Origin: Cyanoderma ruficeps
Lineage: Eukaryota > Chordata > Aves > Passeriformes > Timaliidae
Direction: 5' to 3'
DNA: 64,000 bases
Assembly: GCA_008694505.1 (NCBI GenBank)
Contig: VZDJ01007755.1
Coordinates: forward strand, 3,969,790-4,033,789
The notes beneath the pieces were generated by a model. The model worked only from the letters and a program-made list of their open reading frames with translations. It had not been told where the DNA came from and ran no database searches. How positions within the stretch are numbered: position 1 is the first letter of the stretch; each line of letters opens with the position of its first letter. A program made the translations under genes and the position numbers. Below, in pieces: positions 1 to 28,614 of this stretch.

Positions 1-254
1 ATCACATTGCAATTAATAAAAACTGATGGTTTGGCTCTGTGACTGATGTGAGTACTCCAGTGTCAAGTGAACACCATGACTGACCACCTTTAAATGCTGT
101 CCCTACCCTTCTGGGTTTTTTTGACTTTGCAGCTGCCAACAACTGTCTATAAAGCAGGTGCTCCCACCTTGTTCTCCTAGAAGCTCTGTGGAATCCACGT
201 GTCCATCAGCATAGCCACACGAGGATGTGATGCCATGTTTCTACCAGAAAGGAA
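1..254. other. Unassigned sequence left of the CR1 copy
   Basis: No exon, RNA gene or repeat recognised. By human synteny the next gene upstream of MYBL1 is VCPIP1 in the same orientation, so this may be intergenic DNA beyond its 3' end. Nothing in the sequence itself shows that. Confidence 0.4.
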
Positions 255-533
255 GTTGTAGCCAGGTGGGGTCCAGCTTCTCCCAGGCAACTAGTGACAG
301 GATGAGAGCACATAGTGTTAAGCTGTGCCAGGGGAAGCTTAGGTTAGACATTAGGAATTTCTTAATGGAAAGGGTGACTAAGCATTGGAATGGGCTGCCC
401 AGGGAGGTGGTATAGCCACCGTGGAGGTATTCAAGAAAGGACTGGATTTGGCACTCAGTGCCATGATGCAACTGACGGTGTTGTCCTACGTTGGACTCGA
501 TGATCTGAGAGGTCTTTTCCAACCTGATTCTGT
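255..533 (+). mobile_element. CR1 LINE fragment, 3' end
   Basis: 5'-truncated CR1-type non-LTR retrotransposon. Reading forward, the sequence still resembles the end of the CR1 second ORF (words such as KLCQGKLRLDIR and HWNGLPREVV), followed by the typical tail with GGACTCGATGATCTGAG and TCTTTTCCAACCTGATTCTG. Frameshifts and a stop show it is dead. It lies just 5' of the MYBL1 CpG island. The subfamily is not resolvable by eye. Confidence 0.85.
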
Positions 534-973
534 TTGGGGGTGGCCTCTTCCCAACAGACCCATGGCGTGGCAGGAGCAGGAGCCCCGTAAGAGCACTGGC
601 TGGCTGATGGATGAGACCCGCGCTTCCCGCTCCTCAAGCACCCAAGCAATGATCGGGCATGGATATTTCGGCACGGGAGGGAAGCGGGAAGCGCTGCCCC
701 CGTACGCTGGGATAGCTCGCCCCTGGCGCGGGAGCGTGAGAAGCCGAGAGCGCCGCACTCCCTGCGCTGACCGACCCGCCGACAGCGAGGCCCAGGGTCC
801 AGGAGCCCCTGCAGGGCGTTTGGGTCGCTCTCAGTTCCATGTCTCCGTCCCGAGCGCGCCTCGATGCTCCAGCTGCTCTCGGAGAGGGAATTCCAGCTCT
901 AGTTACGACGCACATCACCAGCAGCAGCCGGAAGAAAGGGTTTATGCCGTAGAGCGAGAAAACAAGCCAGCTC

Positions 974-1063
974 CCTTCGATAGCTCAGCTGGTAGAGCGG
1001 AGGACTGTAGAGGCGCGGCCCGCGGGAATCCTTAGGTCGCTGGTTCGATTCCGGCTCGAAGGA
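974..1063 (+). tRNA. tRNA-Tyr (anticodon GTA) with a 17-nt intron
   Basis: The acceptor stem pairs CCTTCGA (974-980) with TCGAAGG (1056-1062) plus discriminator A1063. The A box is TAGCTCAGCTGG and the B box GGTTCGATTCC. Anticodon GTA is at 1007-1009, followed by purine G1010. The intron is 1011-1027, one base after the anticodon, the standard place for eukaryotic tRNA-Tyr introns. The spliced product is 73 nt and looks like a normal cytosolic tRNA-Tyr. All stems look intact, so it is probably functional. CCA is not encoded, as expected for a nuclear gene. The intron is GC-rich and can pair with the anticodon-loop region, as needed for the tRNA splicing endonuclease. Confidence 0.97.
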
Positions 1064-1072
1064 GAAGCTCGG

Positions 1073-1076
1073 TTTT
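1073..1076 (+). terminator. Pol III terminator of tRNA-Tyr (TTTT)
   Basis: A run of four T starts ten bases after the mature tRNA 3' end, the usual minimal RNA polymerase III stop in vertebrates. The same bases lead into TTTGCCGC (1074-1081), which also fits the E2F consensus TTTSSCGC, so a MYBL1 promoter element may overlap the terminator. Confidence 0.75.
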
Positions 1077-1295
1077 GCCGCGCGGGGGCGGCCCCGCCGT
1101 TACTTTTTCACTCTTTTGCCGTCGGGAGCCGCCGCCGTTGCCGGTGGCGCGGGGGCGGCTCGGGTGCGCTCGCGGCGGGGCGTTGCGGGGCCGCCCCGCT
1201 CCCCCCGGCCCCGGCCCCGTCACACCGCCCGCCCGCCGGCGCGAGGCCCCGCCCCCTCCCGCCCGGCGCGCGGAGCCGCGTGCGGTCGGCGGCGG

Positions 1296-1334
1296 CCAAT
1301 GGGGCGTCAGTCCGCCTGCGCAGATTCAAACGGC
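1296..1334 (+). promoter_or_regulatory. MYBL1 core promoter cluster: CCAAT box, CHR-like and MYB-like site
   Basis: CCAAT at 1296-1300 (NF-Y type) is followed about 25 bases later by TTCAAA (1325-1330), the reverse of the CHR element TTTGAA, which runs into AAACGG, a match to the MYB core AACNG. TGCGCAG (1317-1323) resembles an NRF1 half site. A CCAAT box spaced this way from a CHR is typical of cell-cycle genes bound by MuvB complexes. A-MYB is known to act on its own promoter in testis. The words are visible; their use here is inference. Confidence 0.4.
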
Positions 1335-1618
1335 GGCTCGCGGGGGGGAGGCTGCGCGCGAGATTCGGGCGGCACCGGCCGAGCGCGCCGCGAGCGCCGG
1401 CGGCTGAGCCCGAGCGGCGGTGGCGGCGGCCGGTGCGCGACGGGGGCCGGGCGGACACGGGGCAGCGGAGCAGATCGGCCCGGGGACGGAGGGAAGGAGG
1501 GCGGCGGGCGCCGCCAGAGCCCGCGACAGCTCTGACAGCATCGGAGAGCGAGGCACAGTAGGGGCGAGAAAGGGGCCGCTGCGCGCCCCGTCCTTGCGGG
1601 CAGCGGTCAGGCCGAGCC

Positions 1619-1651
1619 ATGCCTGACGCGCCGGGGCCGGGCCGGGGCTGA
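1619..1651 (+). other. Upstream ORF 1 in the MYBL1 leader (10 codons)
   Basis: ATG at 1619-1621 in moderate context (G at -3, C at +4) opens ten codons ending in TGA at 1649-1651. It matters only if transcription starts upstream of it, which is not known. It ends well before the main start, so reinitiation would be possible. Confidence 0.45.
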
Positions 1652-1847
1652 GGGCAGCCGCCGGGGCGCTGCAGGCACCGCGGGGAGCAGCGGGCCCTGG
1701 GAGGATCCCTGCCCGGCTGGAGGCATTCTGAGCCGCCGGTGTCCCGCTACGTCCCTGCCCTGCTGTGAGAGAGCGAGCCCGGGCGGCTCGGGGGCTCCGT
1801 GCTGCGCCCCGCGGCCGTGGCGGCCCCCCCTATGGTGCGTACCGAGG

Positions 1848-21935
<20,088 letters not shown>

Positions 21936-24425
21936 TGGTCACTGCAGCTGACAACCATCTCTTTCCATTGGAACTGAAACAATGTTGAAGGCCATTCCCG
22001 TGCCATACTTGGGAATTAAGTCTTTGAGAGAGTCTGCCAAGGGAAACCTTAAAGCTACCTTCAAGCTTCCTTTCTTCTTTTGACTGACAAAGAACAGACG
22101 TGAAGTTCTTGCATTCTTTACAAAGGGATACCGCAAACAGTTCTGCAATGAATTTTTTATATAGTAAAAGAGAAACCCCATAAAACATAAAGAAGGGTAA
22201 AATGCATTGCAGTACTGACAACATACAGTTTTTAGGTCTATTTTTCATATTTATTCTTTTGACTTGCATCACTTTTTTATCTGTTAGCTCATTTTCAATA
22301 TAGAGTAGGTTTATAGGTTGTTACTGGTTTCCAAACGAGCAACATACATGACTGAATGTGCTTTTGCTTATGTAGCATTTTTCTAGTATATAAAGAAACA
22401 CAATGGAAAGGAGTACAAAGGAAGAATAGAAAGTTGCACTACTAATTTTTTTTGGTATGCTGCAAAACAATGAAATTAACTACAGTGTTAAATATATTTA
22501 TTTGCAAATGGTACTAGAAGTAGGCAGAGGGGGTGAATTAAGTTTAGTGTAAAGCATCAGTATTTTCTTCATAAATCTCAAAATGAGATGATTGTTGAAT
22601 GTATTGTACAGTATGTAGGAACAAGCAAAATTTTGTAAATTGGAAAGGAGTCTGTTTTTATAATTTATTTCCATTTCAGAGCTTAAATGTAGATATTTAT
22701 ATGTATGCAGGTTGTCTAGAGGCCAATGTTGTTTCCTGTTAAAACAGCTAAAATGAAAAAAAGGACAAGTCTAAAATATATGAAATAGCAGAAGAATTAC
22801 AGTGGTGAAGTGTAAAAATCTATACTGTATGTTACATCTACATGAAGATTGCACTATAGCCCTAAAATCATGTTGGTCTACAACATAATTACAAGGTATT
22901 CCTGTATTATACAGCAACTGTTCCTGTACCTTGTTTAAATATATTTAGAAAGAAATGGTGGGGTCTTATATGTGACCGAGGAGTACTTTGTCCTGCATAG
23001 GAACTAAAAACTAATGCATTTTCAATATATATATTTTATTCTTTTTTTTTTTTAAAGAAACTTGGCACCTTGGATCTCAAAACAATTGTATCTGCACTTA
23101 ACTTTGACCATTATATACTGACTAAATGTTTGAAGAGCAAAGAGAACATTCTTTTATTTATGAAAAATCTTTGTCCTTATTTAAAGGTATACAGGTCACA
23201 ACACTTGCTTTAGTTGCCTATTTTAGGTATTTGCACTTATTTTATGTCTTTATTTTTGGTTTTGAAGGAATGTTTTGGTTTGCTTTTGTTGTAGAGATTT
23301 TTATGTAGTTCATTTCGAGCAAGTTATAATGGAGTGCTCTCAACAGATACTGACAGGTAAATAGAATTGTACACTGTAGTTTTAGTTATTTATAATTCAA
23401 ACACTCTTCCTCTCCACTCCCGGATGTGCTGCTACAGATCGTGGCAGAATCGGCTTGCTGCTATGAGAGATGGAAAGAGCGAGCATCATATGCACTGTAT
23501 GTAAAATTACATGATGTCAGGTTCTCTAGTTAACTTTATGAGATCAACCAGTACTATGCAGGGTGTGGAAAGTGTTTCTAACACTTTACTATCAAAGATG
23601 GTAGAGAAGAATTAATTAATGGAGAATTTTAACATGTGAGGAGCGGCACAAAGGAAGGTAATGGGTTCTTAAACTTTTTTAAAGCATCTCAAAGCTTATA
23701 CAATCCGTGTTTTTATGAGCTTTTTGATATTGGCTCTGATAGTAGTAGGCACAAACATTTTTAGCAGTTTTTAATTCACATCAAAATTTTAAGGGGGGCG
23801 GGAATCCTATTATAAGCCAGGGATCAAAAAATGCCCATCATGCCAGGATTACTCCTCACCTAGCAAAATTTAGAGGAATTCTTGGCAGTACTAGATTTAG
23901 GTGTGCATTACCTGAATGGATTTAACAGCAACACGTAATGCTGGAGACAGCATTTAGTTCACAAAAAATGAAATCAGACATTAAGATGGAATGACTATCT
24001 AGAATCTGGATGGTATATTAAAGTAGAAATGGTATCATCAAAGCTACCTATACCAAGTTTAAGCATAGATTTATGGTAAGTAGTAATAATTTGTGTTGGT
24101 ATTGGTTGGATCGTTTAGTTAACTCCTACTTTGTTGCTTTAGCAGGAAGGTTTTAATCTTTCATATGTCAGGCATCTTATTACTTTTTGAATGTTGTGTG
24201 CATTGGCATTTCTTTCAGTTTATAGGTAAAGTGTACATGCAGCAGCCAAACTTGCATGAAACCTAAATACATATTCCCATATTTTTGTTCTAAGGTTTGA
24301 CATAACGTGCAACAAATGCCTTGTTTATCTTAGTTTTTGTTGTATTACAAACTTTTCTTTCATGTAAGAGAATCTCACAATGCAGACCGCGTTAATGTCA
24401 GAAATAAAGCATCTATGTACCAGGT
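21936..24425 (+). other. MYBL1: MYBL1 3' UTR (end inferred)
   Basis: AT-rich, no conserved reading frame, many ATTTA words and one Pumilio-type TGTAGATA (22688-22695). The end is set by the first AATAAA after the stop codon (24403-24408), followed by a TG-rich stretch. That gives about 2.5 kb, reasonable for this gene. An earlier ATTAAA near 24018 or a later one near 24467 could also be used. Confidence 0.65.
24403..24408 (+). terminator. MYBL1: Candidate MYBL1 polyadenylation signal AATAAA
   Basis: First canonical AATAAA downstream of the MYBL1 stop codon, followed within 40 bases by TG-rich sequence (gtacgtgtcttttgtttg), as expected for the cleavage-stimulation element. Confidence 0.6.
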
Positions 24426-24867
24426 TACTGTACGTGTCTTTTGTTTGACAACTGTGACACTCAGTGCTCATTAAAGCAACATGTATGTATGTGTGCTTGT
24501 GGAACTGCAAGAGACCTGTGTTTCCTGGACTGGGCAGAGAGAGCAGATGTGGAAATCAGTGGGTTACACAGCAGGATGGAGTGAGTCCCTTGGCAGTACC
24601 TGCTTCAATCCAACCTGCATGTAAGCCTACTTGTATCTGATTATCAGTTTATATTTGTCTCTCAAAGCTGTAACACAAATTTTTACATATAGAAGACAAT
24701 TTGAGCAATGAATGCTGATAGTGTAAAGCTTTTGTTACATTCCTTTCATTTGTAGGGTAGAAGTATTTTAGTATGTGTACCTGAGTTGTGGGCGGTAAAT
24801 GCAAGTGTAAGATGTGCAGTATGATTTTATTTTTTTTCCTCCCCTAAGTAGTTCTCACAAACATGTA

Positions 24868-25260
24868 TTAATCTGAGTTAGTGTTAGACTTAAACTCTCT
24901 TTTTTGATGGAAACATGGGCATCCAATGCAAAATTTCCATTTCCCTGTTTTGGGACAATATAAATTATGACTGAGGTAATCTCTTGAAGGAAAAGGACTA
25001 GAGGGACTAACATGAACCAATTCGTCAGAAACAGGTCCTGGTAGTTTGTATCCTCTAGCTTTATGCTGTATGAGCAAACTCTTGACTTCCAGGGGCTTTG
25101 CTGGGGATTTGTCTGTCATAGCCAGACCACTGTATGAGTAACCTGCAGACATGCTCATGTTTGTTTGCAAGTGTGAATTTTCCATCACTTGGGGCAAGTG
25201 AGGTGGACTGACTAGAGCTTTTGTTTGTCTCGTGGCTGGCTTCTGATGTCTGAATTGGGA
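24868..25260 (-). other. Candidate terminal coding exon of unknown gene (131 codons with stop)
   Basis: On the minus strand a pyrimidine-rich acceptor (cctttacctacacttcag) is followed by 130 open codons in phase 0, TAA at 24870-24868, and AATAAA 37 bases later (24831-24826). Parts read KPLEVKSLLIQHKARGYKLP and PFPSRDYLSHN. I do not recognise the protein, and no upstream exon was identified. Chance open frames of this length occur elsewhere in the window, so it stays a candidate; its only support is the combination of acceptor, frame and poly-A signal. Confidence 0.22.
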
Positions 25261-25321
25261 CTGAAGTGTAGGTAAAGGAAATAGTGCAGCAAGTTCTTTT
25301 TTCTATATTGACTTTCCTCAG

Positions 25322-25497
25322 TGAAACAAAGTAGAGCAGATGGACAGCCAGTAAGGCAGGTTTGGCAGGAGCTACAATCCCAAGTTTTATTATATGAAAA
25401 CTCTGGAAGCTTTTCTTATGGGTCTGACTTTTACTTGGAAGAAATGGTCTTTAAGGAAGAGATTGAGGGGAATAATCCCAGTTCCCACTGCTGTTAA
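25322..25497 (+). other. Candidate terminal coding exon on the plus strand (57 codons and stop)
   Basis: A strong acceptor (T-rich tract ending gactttcctcag) is followed by an open frame whose first full codons read KQSRADGQPVRQVWQELQSQ; further on it has LYENSGSFSYGSDFYLEEM, ending at TAA 25495-25497. It needs one base from a preceding exon. It cannot be an alternative MYBL1 end spliced from a phase-0 exon, since it would start with TGA. No donor exon was found. It lies about 60 bases from the opposite-strand candidate at 24868-25260, so at most one is likely real. Confidence 0.2.
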
Positions 25498-27059
25498 TCA
25501 GATTTTACATGAGAACGACTCTGCTAGATTTGCACCAAATTAAAACTGATCCAATGCTGTGAGTGAATCAAGCTTTGTGAAATACAGGTTTTAACACTGA
25601 ATATTAATGGACCAAGGTTGCAGCATACTTGTGACCAAGACACACAATGCCAACAACACAAATTTTGAAACTGAAATGGATTCTTGCATTTTTGTGACAA
25701 ATACTCTGACAAAGGTTCAGTGCCCAGGCAGAAAATACGCTGATGTCTTCTAATGCTAGACCTAATTTAATTTTTTTTCGTAAGTTTCCTTGATGTTGGA
25801 TAAACTGAAGCTTTACAGGCTTAAATGCCTACTTTCATGAGGAAGCTATGGATTACTGTTTCTGAGCCAGAAGAGCCAAAAGATTGGTCCCCCTTGAAGC
25901 TGCAGCATACTGGTGTGTGTGGCTTCCCTTGGAGACAGCCAGCTTCTCCCTCGAGTGGGTTGGATTCTTGCCCTGCAGCTGAACAGAACAATGGGATCCT
26001 TGTAGTTCTGCTAGCATGATGTGTTGGAAGAACAGGTAAGCTTTGGACATTTATACACAATCTTACATTTTTGTATGAAGCAAAACTCCAAATGCTCATA
26101 CTCACTGTGTCATCTCAATGAAGAAACCGTAGTAGTGCAGCTTGTGTTTGCATCGGGAGTAAGAGATGTGTAATATGGCATTCTTCAGTTTCAGCTTCTG
26201 TTGGTGGTGTGGTTTTCTTTCTTAATTTCATTTTCTCCTCTGCTTCATTGCTGTGTGTTTTTTGTGAGGTACAGAACAGAAAGGAGCCCTGTCACAGTGC
26301 CACTGTTGGGCTGTATCACCCCAGTGATGCAGTTGCTATTGCAAGTGGAGTTCTGTCCACCTGCTATGTTTTACAGAAATTTGGGTTCTAATTTAGGTTA
26401 ATTTTTAGAGTCCTCTGCAATATTTCCCATGATTTCCTATGTCATCACACCCTCTGATTACAGGGAGAATGGATGTTAATGGCCTTAGTGCAAGCAAGAT
26501 GGCAATGGGCTGTATGTTGGCTGGCAGTGATAGACATGTGTGACTGTCCTGTGTCATAGTCTGAGGGGAAGGGGTGCTTTTCTCTTTTGGGGAGGGAGAA
26601 TTCTGCTTACTCAGCATTTACTTCCTTGCCCACCACTGACCAGCTACTTGGTCATAGTTACTCCTTGTAAAAGTGATGTTTGGTGGTTGCACAGCCATCA
26701 GAGGTTCAGAGTACCCCTTAGAGTGCTGTGCACTCTGCTTTGAAATGGTCTGTCCCATAGTTTAAAGAATATTTGCTCAGCTTTCTGAGGGTGTCAAGTT
26801 CTTACACCAACAGGCATTAAATAAAAAAATAATTTAAAAATTATTAGTAGGACATACCTATCAGAGAAAACTGCTTATTGAAGACTGCTCACTTGCAGTG
26901 ATACAAAGTATCTCAAAAGCCTTTGTAGGAACTGTATGAACAGCAGAACTATGCTTACACCTTAGGTGGAAAGATCGAGTTTGGAAAAGGAATCAGCTTT
27001 GTACACCGGAGCAGCTGAATATGTGCTTCCATGTGTGTGTAGGGATGAGTTGGCTTGCA
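25498..27059. other. Intergenic DNA, nothing recognised
   Basis: Only short chance frames on both strands, no RNA gene and no clear repeat. Ordinary GC content. Confidence 0.5.
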
Positions 27060-27480
27060 CTTATCTCAAAGCTGAGTGGTGTGCGGGTGGACGTGTCCTT
27101 GTTCGCCTATTCCTCAGGCTGGCAAGTGAGTCTCTGTGGCGACTCGGTGTCCGAGGACTCGCCCCGGCGCCGGGGCTGGGGCTGCGCGGCGAAGGGGAAG
27201 CGTGAGCTGGGCTGAGCGCGGCGAATAGCCGGATAAATCAGCCGCCGGCAATTTACAAATGAATGCCACGTTCTCCTCAGCCATACGGAAACAGGGGATC
27301 AGCGGTGTCTGGAGGGCCCGTGTCACCAGAAGTAGGCCAGTTTGTGCGTCGTCCTGCGCTGGCAAACGGCCAGGCTTTGTGTGCTCCAGACACCAGATGG
27401 GAAGCAATTATGAGTGTGACAAGCGGGTCATCTGGCAGACACTCTGTGGACCTGCTGCTGCATAATTTTTGGCGGGAAGA
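27060..27480. promoter_or_regulatory. Isolated CpG-rich element with E2F-type site
   Basis: About 400 bases of CpG-dense sequence in otherwise CpG-poor intergenic DNA (for example GCCCCGGCGCCGGGGC near 27160 and CAGCCGCCGGCAATTT near 27240). Near its right edge TTTTTGGCGGGAA (27466-27478) is an excellent E2F match. No exon of MYBL1 or VXN is here. Could be an orphan CpG island, a distal enhancer or the promoter of a non-coding RNA; the sequence does not decide. Confidence 0.45.
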
Positions 27481-27486
27481 GGAGAC

Positions 27487-27542
27487 TTTTTTTTTTCTTT
27501 TCTGTCCCCTGTCTCCCCCCCCAACCCTTTTTTTTTTTCTTT
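27487..27542 (+). repeat. Pyrimidine-rich low-complexity tract
   Basis: T- and C-runs (two T-tracts and a C-run) next to the CpG-rich element. Prone to slippage. Confidence 0.85.
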
Positions 27543-28540
27543 AATACAGCATCTCCTTTAGCAAACTGTCAGTGACTGGGTATAGAGCATCCTGTGTTTG
27601 CTGAGCTGACGCTCCTTTTGTGCCTTGTGGTGAGCACTCTGGAGTGCAAGCATTTTCCCCTGGGCCAAGTAAATGATGGTTATGCTTGTGTTTGTACATT
27701 GTGTAGTTTGCAAATACTGGCCTGCAGTGCTGGCACGGGTGTTTTAGCCACTTGGCCAGCCAAGCTGGGGTAGAAGAGTTCCAGTGCAGAACAGGAGATT
27801 GAGGGAACTTGGAAGGTCCTGCAGCATGGATCTGGTTGTCCAGCAGTGAGACACAAATTTCCAATCTCCCTGTAGGGCCAGGTGGAGGGGGTGGACCTTT
27901 TGGCAGCTGGGGCCAACATGGGACCTCATCGGTTTGTCCTTTGACCATAGTCACTGGCCTGTGAAAGGGGAGTTTTGCGAACACGGACAAATCAGCTTAG
28001 CTGGCTCCAGCTGAGTGTGACAATGCAGCCCCTCGGCTAAGAGCCTGTTGCTAATTGCATTGGGCAAATGTGCAAAACATATTACATCTTCCATTGCTTT
28101 TGTCTGTCTGGCTAAGGGAAAATGGCAAACATGGCCTGGGTCACCCGAGGTCACGCTTTTCAGGGTGCAGTGGAGGTGGCAAAAGTCCAAGCAGGCACAA
28201 GGGCTCCATTGGTCTGGCCCTGGAGAAGAGAGCCATAGCTGGCTGGCAGCAGATGCCTCTCTCCTCTCAGAGCTCCTGGGAAGCTTGGTGACAACCTGTG
28301 GCATCTGACTCCCTCCCTCAGCAATGGCTCAGGAGCAAACATGGATTATAACATATCAGGGGGAATTTCTCTTCACGTGAAGTGCTTCCATCTCACACAT
28401 ATAGTGAATGGCCCTCAACTACGTGTCTGTAAATAGCTACAGAATTTGAATCCTCTGGAAATCATACTCAGTAGAGCTTTTAGGTCCAGAGCCTCAGTTC
28501 AGTTCATGACAGACACTGTTAGCAGTTCTATGGATGGTCC
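27543..28540. other. Intergenic DNA with one long minus-strand frame
   Basis: A 149-codon open frame runs on the minus strand from 27990 to 27541. It has no recognisable domain, splice context or poly-A signal, and its stop adjoins a low-complexity tract. The A/T-balanced stretch at about 28020-28130, including GCTAATTGCATTGGGC, looks more like regulatory DNA (POU/homeodomain-type words) than coding sequence. Confidence 0.3.
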
Positions 28541-28614
28541 TGTGCAGGGCTGAAAGCTGGAATCACTGATCCTTTTGGGACCCTTTCAACTCAGCATATT
28601 CTGTGGTTCTGTTA
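28541..28614 (+). mobile_element. CR1 LINE 3' tail fragment
   Basis: Short piece of a CR1 3' end: forms of GGACTGGATGATCCTTGTGG and CCTTTCAACTCAGCATATTC, then TCTGTGGTTCTG. Under 80 bases remain. Confidence 0.65.

Noticed and set aside
1108..1620. Long antisense frame (170 codons) and several overlapping frames in the CpG island
   Set aside because: Very high GC removes stop codons; composition is Arg/Ala/Gly/Pro-rich in every frame and no family resemblance is seen.
27541..27990. 149-codon minus-strand open frame
   Set aside because: No recognisable domain, no convincing acceptor or poly-A signal, and the stop adjoins a pyrimidine tract; compatible with chance.
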